Of a stretch of 64,000 nt of DNA, positions 41,646-51,264 are shown piece by piece (position 1 is the first letter of the stretch; each line of letters starts with the position of its first letter). Source of the DNA: Ruminococcus flavefaciens (lineage in GTDB: Bacteria; Bacillota; Clostridia; Oscillospirales; Ruminococcaceae); the NCBI GenBank assembly GCA_015067005.1, contig SVNH01000003.1:1-64000 (forward strand). The letters are read 5' to 3'. The notes under the pieces are model-generated. The model ran no database searches, was not told the DNA's origin, and worked only from the letters and a program-made list of their open reading frames with translations. The position numbers and the translations under genes are program-made.

Positions 41646-42761
41646 TTGAACGGTAAAATGAGACTATGCTGTCCATGCCACTTTGGTCTGGAAAGCGTCT
41701 TGAAATATGAAATACAGAAGATCGGCGGAACTGACCTGAAGGTCAGCGACGGCAAGATCAGTTTTACAGGCGATGATAATGTCCTCGCAAGGGCTAATCT
41801 ATGCCTCTCAACTGCCGAAAGAGTTTTCATCGAGCTTATAGAATTCAGAGCAACTACTTTCGAGGAACTATTTCAGGGCGTTAAAGCTATCGAGCTTGAA
41901 CGCTATATCAATCCGGACAACGCTTTCCCTGTCAAGGGATATTCACTGAATTCCGCTCTTCACAGCGTTCCGGACTGTCAGTCTATCGTAAAAAAGGCAG
42001 CTGTTGAAAGACTCAAAGCAAAGTATGGCATAAGCTGGTTCGAGGAAACAGGCGCTCCGATTCAGATAAAATTCAGTATCCTAAAGGACGTTGTTACGAT
42101 ATATCTCGATACAAGCGGTGTTGGTCTGCACAAGCGCGGTTACAGAAGGAACTCCAATGCTGCACCGATCAAGGAAACTCTTGCAGCTGGTATAATCGAC
42201 CTCGCAAGAGTACGTCCGGATACTGTTGTCTGTGATCCGTTCTGCGGAAGCGGTACTCTTCTGATCGAAGCAGCCCTAAAGGCTCTGAAGATCGCGCCCG
42301 GTATCAACAGAAGATTTGCAGCTGAAAAATGGTCATGCTTCGACTCAAAGGTATGGCAGGAAGAACGCAAACGCGCTATTGACTGCGTTGACCGCAATGC
42401 GGAGTTCCACGCTATCGGTGCTGACATCGACGATGCAGCAGTTGCACTTGCACTTGATAACGCTCACAAAGCAGGTATCAAATCCCGTGTTTCTATCGAA
42501 CAGGCTGATATTGCTGATTTCCGTCAGCCCGAGGACTCAACCGTTATATGCAATCCGCCCTACGGTGAACGTCTTCTCGAACTGCGAGAGGCTGAGAACA
42601 TCTACCGCGTTATGGGACGTGTACTTGGTAAGGACGGCTCGCGCCAGAGCTATATCATCTCCCCTCATGAGGAGTTTGAGAAATTCTTTGGAACTGAAGC
42701 CCGCAAACGTCGTAAACTCTACAATGGCATGATAAAATGCCAGCTATTCATGTACTTTTGA
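41646..42761 (+). CDS. THUMP-domain 23S rRNA (guanine-N2)-methyltransferase, RlmL/YpsC type
   Basis: 371 residues. A TTG at 41646 is the probable start, because AAGGTG ends 5 nt before it; the ATG at 41658 is too far. The N-terminal THUMP region (LKYEIQKIGGTDLKV) is followed by a Rossmann methyltransferase with VCDPFCGSGTLLIEAAL and the catalytic NPPY (VICNPPYGERL). Family members methylate G2445-type positions of 23S rRNA. Length is typical of the Firmicute form without the RlmK half. Confidence 0.88.
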   Translation: MNGKMRLCCPCHFGLESVLKYEIQKIGGTDLKVSDGKISFTGDDNVLARANLCLSTAERVFIELIEFRATTFEELFQGVKAIELERYINPDNAFPVKGYSLNSALHSVPDCQSIVKKAAVERLKAKYGISWFEETGAPIQIKFSILKDVVTIYLDTSGVGLHKRGYRRNSNAAPIKETLAAGIIDLARVRPDTVVCDPFCGSGTLLIEAALKALKIAPGINRRFAAEKWSCFDSKVWQEERKRAIDCVDRNAEFHAIGADIDDAAVALALDNAHKAGIKSRVSIEQADIADFRQPEDSTVICNPPYGERLLELREAENIYRVMGRVLGKDGSRQSYIISPHEEFEKFFGTEARKRRKLYNGMIKCQLFMYF

Positions 42762-42763
42762 TT

Positions 42764-43996
42764 ATGGAGATTCTTATTCTTATTACAGGTATTATCCTGA
42801 TAATACTTATGATAATGCTTCTGCTTAAAGGCGGAAGTAATAACAGCGATGATGAGATCCGCAAGCTGCTCGAAGCTTCCAAGTATGAGAATACTGAGGC
42901 TCAGCGCAGACTGCGCGAGGAGGTTTCCGCAAACATCCAGATAAGCATGAAAAACCTCGGAGATATGCTCAGTTCGAGCCAGAGATCTTCCGGCGAGAAT
43001 GTTACCGAACAGCTTCGTCTGCTCGAAAATCGCTTCAAAACTCTTGAGGCATCAAACGAACAGAAGCTTGAGTCCATACGTTCAACGGTTACCCGTCATC
43101 TTATCGGTATACAGGACGAAAACTCAAAGAAGCTCGATGCGATACAGTCCGCAGTGAATGAAAAGCTCGAAAACAAGATGAACGAATCCTTCAAGCTTGT
43201 CAGTGAGCGTCTGGAACAGGTCTACAAGGGGCTTGGTGAGATGCAGACTATTGCTTCCGGAGTCGGAGACCTGAAAAAGGTGCTTTCCAACGTCAAGAAC
43301 CGCGGAATCCTCGGTGAGATACAGCTCGGCGCTATCCTTGAAGACATCCTTGCACCGGAACAGTACGAACGCGAGATAGCTACTATCCCCGGAAGCACAA
43401 ACCGTGTTGAATTTGCAGTCCGTCTGCCGAACGGTGATAACGGCTGTATCTACCTGCCGATAGATTCAAAGTTTCCCGGAGATACTTACTCAGCTCTCCA
43501 GAATGCTTACGATTCCGGAGATGCCGAAGCAGTCGCTGAGGCAAAAAAACAGCTTTCGGCTGTTATAAAAAAATGTGCTAAGGACATAAGCGAAAAATAC
43601 GTCCAGCCGCCTTATACCACTAATTTCGGAATAATGTTCCTGCCCTTTGAGGGGCTTTATTCTGAGGTCGTAAACAGCGGCATGATAGAAACTCTCCAGC
43701 GTGACTACTGCATCAATGTTGCAGGTCCTTCAACTATGGCTGCTATGCTCAATTCCCTTCAAATGGGATTCCGTACACTTGCTATCCAGCAAAAAAGCAA
43801 TCAGGTATGGGAGATCCTCGGCTCGGTCAAATCTGAGTTCCTTACATTCAGTAAGGCTCTTGAAGAGACTCAGAAGCACATCAAGAAGGTCGACGACGAT
43901 CTTGAAAAGCTCGTCGGAGTACGCACACGCCAGATAAACAGAAAACTAAGCGCTATTGAGACTGTTGATCCGCTCTCTGACAGCCTCGAAGCTTAA
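42764..43996 (+). CDS. rmuC: DNA recombination protein RmuC
   Basis: 410 residues from the ATG at 42764. The start begins the membrane helix MEILILITGIILIILMIMLLL; an ATG nine codons upstream lies inside the preceding gene, and neither has a clear SD. A coiled-coil region (about 35-170) and the nuclease-like RmuC domain follow, with GILGEIQLGAILEDIL, YLPIDSKFPGDTY and NFGIMFLPFEGLYSEV. RmuC limits inversions at short repeats; the biochemical activity is not settled. Confidence 0.9.
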   Translation: MEILILITGIILIILMIMLLLKGGSNNSDDEIRKLLEASKYENTEAQRRLREEVSANIQISMKNLGDMLSSSQRSSGENVTEQLRLLENRFKTLEASNEQKLESIRSTVTRHLIGIQDENSKKLDAIQSAVNEKLENKMNESFKLVSERLEQVYKGLGEMQTIASGVGDLKKVLSNVKNRGILGEIQLGAILEDILAPEQYEREIATIPGSTNRVEFAVRLPNGDNGCIYLPIDSKFPGDTYSALQNAYDSGDAEAVAEAKKQLSAVIKKCAKDISEKYVQPPYTTNFGIMFLPFEGLYSEVVNSGMIETLQRDYCINVAGPSTMAAMLNSLQMGFRTLAIQQKSNQVWEILGSVKSEFLTFSKALEETQKHIKKVDDDLEKLVGVRTRQINRKLSAIETVDPLSDSLEA

Positions 43997-44003
43997 AACT
44001 ACA

Positions 44004-44028
44004 AAAGTTCCGTGATCCGGAACTTTTT
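44004..44028 (+). terminator. Terminator after rmuC
   Basis: AAAGTTCCG (44004-44012) and CGGAACTTT (44018-44026) with a T run. It covers an upstream in-frame ATG of comF, which speaks for the comF start at 44042. Confidence 0.8.
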
Positions 44029-44041
44029 CTTTAGGTGTAAT

Positions 44042-44710
44042 ATGAACAGTGACATAAAACGTAAAATTCTGCATATTTTCTTTCCGAACAGGTGTCCGGT
44101 GTGCGGAGAATTCATCGACGCTCTTTCTTCATTCTGTGATGTATGCAGCTCAAAAATACAGCCGTATACCGGCAGATTCAGCATCAAGGGCGCTTCCGGA
44201 TGCACCGCCGCATTTGTCTATAACAAGGACATCTCACCGGCAGTATTCCTGCTAAAAAACGGTATATGCGGCAATGCTGCTTATGCCCTCGGAGGTGCTC
44301 TCGCATCCAAGCTTTATGAGGACGGTATCGCAGATAAGGTCGATGTGATAGTACCTGTTCCGCTCCATAAAGCGTCGCGCTCAAAACGCGGATATAACCA
44401 GACTGAACTCATCGCAAAAGTCGTTGGTGAAAAGCTCGGCATAGAAATCGCTGCACACTGCACTGTAAAGATGCGAAAAACAAAGGAGCAGAAGTCTCTT
44501 AACAGCTACCATCGGCGCTTGAATCTGAAAGACGCGTTCAGAATTGTCGATCCCGCAAAGATCAAGGGCAGAAAAGTTCTTATCATTGACGATATTTCTA
44601 CAACCGGAAGTACCTTAACCGAGCTCACTTCCCTGCTGCTCAAAAGCGGTGCCGAAGAGGTCTACTGCGCTGCTTGCTGTCATACTCCTGCGCCGGGAAC
44701 TGAAATGTAA
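44042..44710 (+). CDS. comF: ComF-family phosphoribosyltransferase-like protein
   Basis: 222 residues from the ATG at 44042 (SD TTAGGTG). The N-terminal zinc finger CPVCGEFIDALSSFCDVCSSK and the PRTase motifs PVPLHKASRSKRGYNQTELIA and VLIIDDISTTGSTL are complete. ComF is needed for DNA uptake and strand handling in natural transformation. No other com gene is in the window. Confidence 0.92.
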   Translation: MNSDIKRKILHIFFPNRCPVCGEFIDALSSFCDVCSSKIQPYTGRFSIKGASGCTAAFVYNKDISPAVFLLKNGICGNAAYALGGALASKLYEDGIADKVDVIVPVPLHKASRSKRGYNQTELIAKVVGEKLGIEIAAHCTVKMRKTKEQKSLNSYHRRLNLKDAFRIVDPAKIKGRKVLIIDDISTTGSTLTELTSLLLKSGAEEVYCAACCHTPAPGTEM

Positions 44711-44736
44711 ACTTCAGATAACATTTGCGTCAGGAT

Positions 44737-44765
44737 TTGACATTTTCTTCATGTTGCGATATAAT
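44737..44765 (+). promoter_or_regulatory. Consensus promoter of the amidohydrolase gene
   Basis: TTGACA (44737-44742), 17 bp, TATAAT (44760-44765): a perfect housekeeping consensus, 38 bp before the start codon. Confidence 0.88.
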
Positions 44766-44803
44766 AGAAAGGCAGCCTATTCAAGCTGCCAGGAGGTATT
44801 ATA

Positions 44804-45607
44804 ATGGAATCACTCAAAAACTATGAGATAATCGACGCTCATTCACATATTTTTCCGGAAAAAATAGCCGAAAATGCTACTGAAAACATCGGACATTTCT
44901 ACGGTCTTCCTATGAAAGGCTGCGGTATCAGTGAAAAGCTGATCGCAAGCGGTAAAAAGATCGGAGTATCCCGCTATCTTGTGTGCTCGACAGCAACAGC
45001 TCCGCACCAGATCAGCAGTATCAATGCTTTTATCCATGCTGAATGCGAGGCTCATGAGGAATTCTACGGATTCGGTACTACCCATGCTGATTCCGGGGAT
45101 ATTGCCGCTGATGTAGAAAGCATCATTTCATACGGTCTCCACGGCGTTAAACTGCACCCGGACTTTCAGAAATTCAATGCTGATTCTCCGGAAGCATTTA
45201 AAATATACGAAATCATTGAGGACAAGCTCCCTCTGCTTATCCACTGCGGCGATAACCGTTATGATTTCTCTGATCCGCAGCGCATCGCTAATATACATAA
45301 AAACTTCCCGAAACTCAAGATACTCGCCGCACACCTCGGCGGCTATCAGCGCTGGGATGACGCAGTTGAACTCCTGAGCGGAGATGATACGCTCAAATTT
45401 GATTTAAGCAGCTCTCTTCCGTTCATGTCACCTGAAAAAGCTGCCGGTATCATAAGAAAATACGGCGTTGAAAACTGCTTTTTCGGTTCTGACTTCCCTA
45501 TGTGGAATCATACAGATTCTCTTAATGCGTTCTTTAAACTTGGCTTCAATGAACGCGAAAATCAGATGATTCTCGCTGACAACTTCAAAAACTATCTTGG
45601 TCTTTAA
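44804..45607 (+). CDS. Amidohydrolase (Amidohydro_2 family)
   Basis: 267 residues. EIIDAHSHIFPEK has the HxH metal site, GVKLHPDFQKF and LLIHCGD, LAAHLGGYQRW and FFGSDFPMW give the remaining histidines and the catalytic aspartate of a TIM-barrel metal hydrolase. A cytoplasmic hydrolase or decarboxylase of unknown substrate. It has its own promoter and a strong convergent terminator, so it is a single-gene unit. SD AGGAGG. Confidence 0.87.
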   Translation: MESLKNYEIIDAHSHIFPEKIAENATENIGHFYGLPMKGCGISEKLIASGKKIGVSRYLVCSTATAPHQISSINAFIHAECEAHEEFYGFGTTHADSGDIAADVESIISYGLHGVKLHPDFQKFNADSPEAFKIYEIIEDKLPLLIHCGDNRYDFSDPQRIANIHKNFPKLKILAAHLGGYQRWDDAVELLSGDDTLKFDLSSSLPFMSPEKAAGIIRKYGVENCFFGSDFPMWNHTDSLNAFFKLGFNERENQMILADNFKNYLGL

Positions 45608-45610
45608 CAT

Positions 45611-45652
45611 AACAAACGCCGCACAGGGATCTCCCCGTGCGGCGCTTGTTTT
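45611..45652. terminator. Bidirectional terminator between amidohydrolase and polyamine operon
   Basis: AACAAACGCCGCAC, loop region, GTGCGGCG and CTTGTTTT. GC-rich stem with A and T flanks; it serves both convergent units. Confidence 0.85.
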
Positions 45653-46790
45653 ATAATCTGCTGCGAAAATCTTCGTAAGCGAAAGTCCTGAACTGTGAAA
45701 TCGTTCCGTCCGCTTTCAGAAGCATGATTGCCGGAAGCGGCATACCGTTGAACGTATTGTTCTTGACCATTGAATATATCGCCATATCTCCGAACACCAG
45801 CTTATCGCCGATATTCAAAGGCTCATCAAAGGAGTATTCCCCTATGACATCGCCAGCGAGACAGGTCTGAGAGCCAAGACGATAGCTGTAACGCTTCTCC
45901 CCGTTCTCGCCTGAGCCTATAAGCGGCGGACGATACGGCATTTCCAGTACATCCGGCATATGACAGGCTGCGGACGTATCAAGTATCGCTATCGGCATAT
46001 CGTTTTCAATAAGGTCGAGCACCTCTGTAACCAGATAGCCGGCATTCAGCGCGATCGCTTCACCGGGTTCAAGCCAGACTTCAAGCCCGTACCTCTCCTG
46101 CATACGTTTTATACAGCGTTCAAGCCGCGGAATATCGTAATCCTCGCGCGTTATGTGATGACCGCCGCCGAAATTGATCCACTCCATATCCGGAAGCACA
46201 TCACCGAATTTTTCTTCAACAGCATCAAGTGTTTTTTCGAGGTCATCGGAATTCTGCTCACAGAGGGTATGGAAATGCAGACCTGTAACACCTCTGAGAT
46301 CATCGGAGCGGAAATTCCTGCGCGTAATCCCAAGTCTTGAAGCCGGCGAACACGGATCATATATCTCATGTCCTTCCTGCGTTGAGCACTCCGGATTGAT
46401 ACGCAGACCTATCTTCTTTCCGGCAGCAAGTACGCGGTCGCGGTACTTGTCAAGCTGAGCAAAGGAGTTGAATATGATATGTCCGCAGTAACTAATTATC
46501 TCGTCGATCTCACTCTCACGGTAAGCCGCGGAAAAGACGTGGTTTTCCCTGCCCATTTTCTCATAGCCAAGACGTGCTTCATAGAGTCCGCTGCAAGCTG
46601 TTCCGTCAAGATACTCCCCTATCATCGGATAAAGATGATAGCACGAAAATGCTTTCTGTGCAAGCAGTATCTTTGCACCAGTACGCTCCTGAACTCCGCG
46701 AAGTATCTCAAGATTACCGCGCAGCCTCTCCTCGTCTATTACATAACACGGTGTCGGAAGTGATCTCAGTTTTTCAAGCTTTTCTGTCAT
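45651..46790 (-). CDS. nspC: Carboxynorspermidine/carboxyspermidine decarboxylase
   Basis: 379 residues of the fold III PLP decarboxylase family (alanine racemase-like barrel). LLAQKAFSCYHLYPMI carries the PLP lysine; HFHTLCEQN, NFGGGHHITREDYD and EPGEAIALNAGYLV are family motifs. It removes CO2 from carboxyspermidine to give spermidine. It overlaps the YbjQ stop codon and is the last gene of the operon. Confidence 0.92.
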   Translation of the reverse strand: MTEKLEKLRSLPTPCYVIDEERLRGNLEILRGVQERTGAKILLAQKAFSCYHLYPMIGEYLDGTACSGLYEARLGYEKMGRENHVFSAAYRESEIDEIISYCGHIIFNSFAQLDKYRDRVLAAGKKIGLRINPECSTQEGHEIYDPCSPASRLGITRRNFRSDDLRGVTGLHFHTLCEQNSDDLEKTLDAVEEKFGDVLPDMEWINFGGGHHITREDYDIPRLERCIKRMQERYGLEVWLEPGEAIALNAGYLVTEVLDLIENDMPIAILDTSAACHMPDVLEMPYRPPLIGSGENGEKRYSYRLGSQTCLAGDVIGEYSFDEPLNIGDKLVFGDMAIYSMVKNNTFNGMPLPAIMLLKADGTISQFRTFAYEDFRSRL

Positions 46791-47101
46791 CAGACGAATC
46801 TCACCGCTGTACCATAAGCTACGACCTCAGCCGCAGACTGTGCAATTTCGGACGATGAGAAACGGAAGCCTACAACAGCATCTGCACCAAGCTGTGAAGC
46901 CTGATCTGCCATTCTCTGTTTTGCGATCTTACGCGCCTCGTTCATCATTTCTGTATAGCCTTTGAGTTCTCCGCCAACGAGGTTTTTGAGTCCAGCCATA
47001 AAGTCTCTTCCGACATTTTTAGTCTGAACCGTTGCGCCCTCAACGATACCGAGAACTTCTAAATTCTTACCGTAGATGTTATCAGTTGTTGTAATGATCA
47101 T
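46790..47101 (-). CDS. YbjQ family (DUF74) protein
   Basis: 103 residues, MIITTTDNIYGKNLEVLGIVEG, ending with DQASQLGADAVVGFRFSSS. This is the YbjQ/UPF0145 fold, a small pentameric protein of unsettled role, perhaps metal binding. It is inserted between the two genes of the carboxyspermidine route, which is unusual; a link to polyamines is possible but not shown. Confidence 0.85.
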   Translation of the reverse strand: MIITTTDNIYGKNLEVLGIVEGATVQTKNVGRDFMAGLKNLVGGELKGYTEMMNEARKIAKQRMADQASQLGADAVVGFRFSSSEIAQSAAEVVAYGTAVRFV

Positions 47102-47133
47102 TTTAACTCACCATTCCTTATTAATAGATTGTA

Positions 47134-48336
47134 TTAGTCAACAAGCACCGGATCGTGATCCTCTTCCCAAGGAAGTCCCCATTTATTGAGAGCATCCATG
47201 AACGGATCCGGATCAAATTCCTCGATGTTGTAAACGCCTGCTTTTTTCCATGTTCCGGTCATAATCATCATTGCGCCTATCATTGCCGGTACGCCGGTAG
47301 TATAAGAAATAGCCTGTGAGCCTACTTCCTTGTAGCACTCCTGATGATCGCAGATATTGTATAGGTAGTAGTTCTTGTCCTTGCCGTCCTTCTTGCCGCG
47401 GAAGATACAGCCGATATTGGTCTTGCCGACTGTTCTCGGACCAAGTGAAGCCGGATCCGGAAGAACTGCCTTCAGGAACTGAAGTGGTACTATCTCCCTG
47501 CCCTCATACATAATAGGCTCGATAGAGGTCATACCTACATTTTCAAGACACTTGAGATGTGTGAGGTAGCTCTGTCCGAAAGTCATGAAGAAGCGGATAC
47601 GCTTGATGCCCTTGATATTAAGTGCAAGAGACTCAAGCTCCTCATGGTGGAGGAGATACATATCCTTCTCGCCAACGCCCTTGAAGTCGTAAACGCGCTT
47701 GATCTCCATAGGCTCTGTCTCAATCCATTTTCCGTCCTCGATATAGCTTCCCTTTGCGGAAACCTCACGAATATTGATCTCAGGATTGAAATTAGTTGCG
47801 AACGGATAGCCGTGATCGCCGCCGTTGCAGTCGAGAATGTCGATATAGTTGATCTCATCGAACTCATGCTTCATAGCGTAAGCTGAGAATACGCCTGTAA
47901 CGCCGGGATCAAATCCGCTTCCGAGGAGAGCTGTAATGCCTGCCTTCTCGAATCTTTCACGGTAAGCCCACTGCCACTTGTACTCAAACTTTGCTGTATC
48001 GAGCGGCTCATAGTTGGCTGTATCGACGTAGTGAGTCTTGGTAGCGAGACAAGCGTCCATGATAGTGAGATCCTGATAAGGGAGCGCAAGGTTAAGAACG
48101 ACATCCGGCTTATAGCTGTTGATGAGAACTACAAGCTCATCAACGTTATCAGCATTCACCTGAGCAGTCTCAATGACTGTCTTTGTAGTTGGCTGGAGTT
48201 TCTCCTTCAGCGCATCGCACTTTGACTTTGTACGGCTTGCGATCATTATGCCCTCAAACACTTCACTGTTCTGACAGCACTTGTGTATCGCTACTGAAGC
48301 TACTCCGCCGCAGCCGATTATCATACATTTTCCCAT
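47134..48336 (-). CDS. Carboxynorspermidine/carboxyspermidine dehydrogenase
   Basis: 400 residues of the saccharopine dehydrogenase family. The N-terminal Rossmann motif is IIGCGGVASVAIHKC; FDPGVTGVFSAYAMKH is characteristic of the carboxy(nor)spermidine branch. It joins putrescine and aspartate semialdehyde with NADPH into carboxyspermidine, the substrate of NspC. SD GGAGGTATATTACA precedes the ATG. Confidence 0.9.
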   Translation of the reverse strand: MGKCMIIGCGGVASVAIHKCCQNSEVFEGIMIASRTKSKCDALKEKLQPTTKTVIETAQVNADNVDELVVLINSYKPDVVLNLALPYQDLTIMDACLATKTHYVDTANYEPLDTAKFEYKWQWAYRERFEKAGITALLGSGFDPGVTGVFSAYAMKHEFDEINYIDILDCNGGDHGYPFATNFNPEINIREVSAKGSYIEDGKWIETEPMEIKRVYDFKGVGEKDMYLLHHEELESLALNIKGIKRIRFFMTFGQSYLTHLKCLENVGMTSIEPIMYEGREIVPLQFLKAVLPDPASLGPRTVGKTNIGCIFRGKKDGKDKNYYLYNICDHQECYKEVGSQAISYTTGVPAMIGAMMIMTGTWKKAGVYNIEEFDPDPFMDALNKWGLPWEEDHDPVLVD

Positions 48337-48416
48337 TGTAATATACCTCCTTGAAATTCAAAAGCGTCTTTCAGCGCATATCCTGTATACTTGAGCCTGA
48401 ATTAAAAGCTCATATT

Positions 48417-48995
48417 TTATTTTTCGTATCTGTTGTATTCCTCAACAGTGCTGATGTAATCCTCGTCCGGATTACTGTCATTTTCTCTATAATAGCCTCT
48501 GTACGGGTTCGGCTCCTGATTACTGACATAAATGATTTCTTCATTACTGTTCGCATTTTTCTTGTATTTTATGCGGGCAATTATCATTGGTATAAGAAGT
48601 CCGAGAGCAGCAATAACGCCTCCGATTATCTTAAAAACCATTGAAATGATCTTCAATGTATTGTCCGCCGGAACATAAAATCTCTTTAGATCATCCGGAT
48701 CAATATACATTTCAACTTCTTCGCCTACATCGAATTTTGCCGGATACGAACCTGTATCGCTCTTTACATTGTACTCCTTACCCAGATATGAATAGTAATA
48801 CACCGGATAAAGTGCGTTGCTATCGCTGCCGCCGGGTTCGTTATCCAGAACAGTAGCCGTAAGTTTATAAGTACAGTGTTTTTCACGATTCTTCTGAACT
48901 AACTCCGCAATAATTCCAACTCCGAAGAATATTGCTCCGAAAAATATGATTCCTGCGGAAATTATTGCGAGCAGTCTGCTATACTTCAACTTCAT
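48417..48995 (-). CDS. DUF3592-type membrane protein
   Basis: 192 residues. A membrane segment (LLAIISAGIIFFGAIFFGVGII), an extracytoplasmic domain of about 80 residues (LTATVLDNEPGG, LYPVYYYSYLGKEY, VEMYIDPDDLKRF), a second segment and a Tyr/Asn-rich cytoplasmic tail. The domain pattern is DUF3592. It lies 4 bp after the agmatinase gene in the polyamine operon; function unknown. Confidence 0.7.
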   Translation of the reverse strand: MKLKYSRLLAIISAGIIFFGAIFFGVGIIAELVQKNREKHCTYKLTATVLDNEPGGSDSNALYPVYYYSYLGKEYNVKSDTGSYPAKFDVGEEVEMYIDPDDLKRFYVPADNTLKIISMVFKIIGGVIAALGLLIPMIIARIKYKKNANSNEEIIYVSNQEPNPYRGYYRENDSNPDEDYISTVEEYNRYEK

Positions 48996-48998
48996 AAC

Positions 48999-49850
48999 TC
49001 ATGACATTGCCAGAAGCATTTCTCTTATAACCTTGCAGGCAACTGCCGTTGAAACTCCGCTCTGATCGTAAACAGGACTGAGTTCGTTCACATCACATCC
49101 AACGATGTCAAGCTGACTGCAAACCAGCGTTACAGCCTTCCGTAGTTCATCAAATGTAACTCCGCCGGCTTCGGGAGTACCTGTTCCGGGGAATATAGAA
49201 GGATCGAGAACATCAAGATCGACCGTAAGGTAGACGTTCTTCCCTTTCAGCTTCTCAACTGTCTCTTCAAGTCCCTCGAAGCTGAATTTGTGCATTTCCG
49301 TATGCTCATTTGCAAAGAGGAATTCCTCGCGGTCGCCGCTTCTGATACCGAACTGGAAGATATGACCGTCGTCAACGATTTCCCAGCAGCGTCTGAGTAC
49401 ACAGGCGTGAGAAAGCTGCTGACCAAGATAATCATCGCGCAGATCAGCATGAGCATCGAAATGAATGATATAAAGGTCGCTGTAACGCTCCTTAACTGCC
49501 ATGATTGAGCCAAGAGTTACAAGGTGCTCACCGCCTATCATAAAGGGTATCTTTCCGTCGGTAAGTATCATGTCCGAACGCATAGCAATGTCAGCGACTG
49601 CACGGCTCGTACTTCCGAACGGAAGATCAATGTCTCCGCTGTCGAAGTAGCAATGATCGAGCATATCCTTATCCTGATACGGACTGTAAGTCTCAATGCC
49701 GAAGCTCTCGTTTCTTATCGCTGCCGGAGCAAATCTTGTTCCCGGACGAAAGCTTGTAGTGCCGTCGAAGCCTGCTCCGAAAAGCACTATCTTTGATTCT
49801 TCATATTCACTGTCGCAGGCAATAAAAGTCTGTATATTCTTATTCAACAT
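48999..49850 (-). CDS. speB: Agmatinase
   Basis: 283 residues of the ureohydrolase family. Manganese ligands: GGEHLVTLG, HFDAHADLRDDY and TVDLDVLDPS. GTGTPEAGG is typical for agmatinases. It splits agmatine into putrescine and urea. It overlaps the end of speE by 11 bp. Confidence 0.93.
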   Translation of the reverse strand: MLNKNIQTFIACDSEYEESKIVLFGAGFDGTTSFRPGTRFAPAAIRNESFGIETYSPYQDKDMLDHCYFDSGDIDLPFGSTSRAVADIAMRSDMILTDGKIPFMIGGEHLVTLGSIMAVKERYSDLYIIHFDAHADLRDDYLGQQLSHACVLRRCWEIVDDGHIFQFGIRSGDREEFLFANEHTEMHKFSFEGLEETVEKLKGKNVYLTVDLDVLDPSIFPGTGTPEAGGVTFDELRKAVTLVCSQLDIVGCDVNELSPVYDQSGVSTAVACKVIREMLLAMS

Positions 49851-50691
49851 CTTTGAGAAGCTCCTCTACATAATTCGGAAGTGCAAATGCTCCCACATGA
49901 AGCCGCGGATTGTAATACCTTGTTTTAAGTCCGAGCATACTCCATTTTGTACCGTTGTAATCATTTGTCGGGTGGTATTTCTTTGAAGCAAATCCGAACA
50001 GCCAGTGTCCCGAAGGATAAGTCGGGATATGTGCTTGATAGACCTTGCTTATCGGGAAGCTTTCAACGATACGCTTATGTGAGCGCTGCATTGCAGCTGC
50101 ATCCTCAGCGTAAAACGGGCTTTCGTGCTGATTGACCATGATACCGTCCTCATGGAGCGCATTGAAGCAGCTTCCATAAAACTCCTTAGTGAAAAGTCCC
50201 TCACCCGGACCGAACGGATCAGTCGAATCAACGATTATAACATCATACTTATCTGTGCATCTGCGGATGAACTTGACCCCGTCCTCGTAGTAAACGTGAA
50301 CCCTCGGATCGTCAAAGCGGCAGGCAGTGGTAGGAAGATACTGCTTGCTGACCTCAACTACAAGTTCGTCTATTTCAACGAGGTCGATATTCTCAACCGT
50401 GCTGTAACGTGTGAGTTCCCTTACAACGCCGCCGTCTCCCGCGCCGATAACGAGTATATTACGCGGATCCGGATGCACTGCCATCGGCACATGAGTTATC
50501 ATTTCATGATAAATGAACTCATCCTTTTCTGTAAGCATCATATATCCATCGAGCGTAAGAAAGCGTCCGAACTCCTTAGAATCGAAAACATCTATCCGCT
50601 GGAATTCGCTCGAACCGCTGTAAAGCTGGTGATCCACCTTTATCGAAAACTTAACATTCGGAGTATGACGCTCTGTAAACCAAAGTTCCAT
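49840..50691 (-). CDS. speE: Spermidine synthase
   Basis: 283 residues. LVIGAGDGGVVRELTRY is the decarboxy-AdoMet binding loop (with A for the common G at the second position), followed by DLVEIDELVVEVSKQYLP and the active-site DSTDPFGPGEGLF. It transfers aminopropyl to putrescine. Its substrate is made by SpeD, encoded at the operon start. Confidence 0.95.
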   Translation of the reverse strand: MELWFTERHTPNVKFSIKVDHQLYSGSSEFQRIDVFDSKEFGRFLTLDGYMMLTEKDEFIYHEMITHVPMAVHPDPRNILVIGAGDGGVVRELTRYSTVENIDLVEIDELVVEVSKQYLPTTACRFDDPRVHVYYEDGVKFIRRCTDKYDVIIVDSTDPFGPGEGLFTKEFYGSCFNALHEDGIMVNQHESPFYAEDAAAMQRSHKRIVESFPISKVYQAHIPTYPSGHWLFGFASKKYHPTNDYNGTKWSMLGLKTRYYNPRLHVGAFALPNYVEELLKDVE

Positions 50692-50743
50692 TATCTGCCT
50701 CCATATACATTAAATTTATCATCAGATTGAATTGCTGAGAGCA

Positions 50744-51220
50744 TTATTCGCTGTCGCCGTCAAAACCCGGACCTGCACCTTTCATAGCGATCTTAAGGTA
50801 AACAGGCGTAAGCACGAAGGCTAACATAAAGCCAAGCACAAGACCTATTCCGAGCGATCTCAGAAGCGCCGGCACATACGGCATAGCCTCGTCATGCTTC
50901 TTAGCCATTACGTATGCAAACGATACCATCGCAACAGTCATGACCGGAGTAAATATAAGATCTGCAACAAGGCTCTCAATACATCTTGCGCCAAGACTAT
51001 GCTCTTCAAGTCCTAACCTGCCGCTTGCGCCCTTTCCGAGCTTGCCGATCGGTACAACAAAGCCAATTATCAGGCATATCACAACGCTTACAAGAAAACT
51101 TGTAACGAATGCCGGAACTTTAAAATTTCCGGATGTTATATTTCCGATAAGAGACATACAAAAACTAAGAGTTATGCCCATAAGCATACTCATTTTTCTT
51201 CCAACTTTTTTCATATCCAT
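50744..51220 (-). CDS. Membrane protein in the polyamine operon
   Basis: 158 residues from the ATG at 51220 (SD AAGGAGGTATCC). Four hydrophobic segments: MLMGITLSFCMSLIGN, FVTSFLVSVVICLIIGFVV, IFTPVMTVAMVSFAYVMA and GIGLVLGFMLAFVLTPVYL. No family named with confidence. It lies between decarboxylase and synthase genes, so polyamine export, uptake or sensing is conceivable. Confidence 0.6.
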   Translation of the reverse strand: MDMKKVGRKMSMLMGITLSFCMSLIGNITSGNFKVPAFVTSFLVSVVICLIIGFVVPIGKLGKGASGRLGLEEHSLGARCIESLVADLIFTPVMTVAMVSFAYVMAKKHDEAMPYVPALLRSLGIGLVLGFMLAFVLTPVYLKIAMKGAGPGFDGDSE

Positions 51221-51264
51221 AACGGATACCTCCTTGTGAAATCTTTCCCCAATCCCACTTTTCA

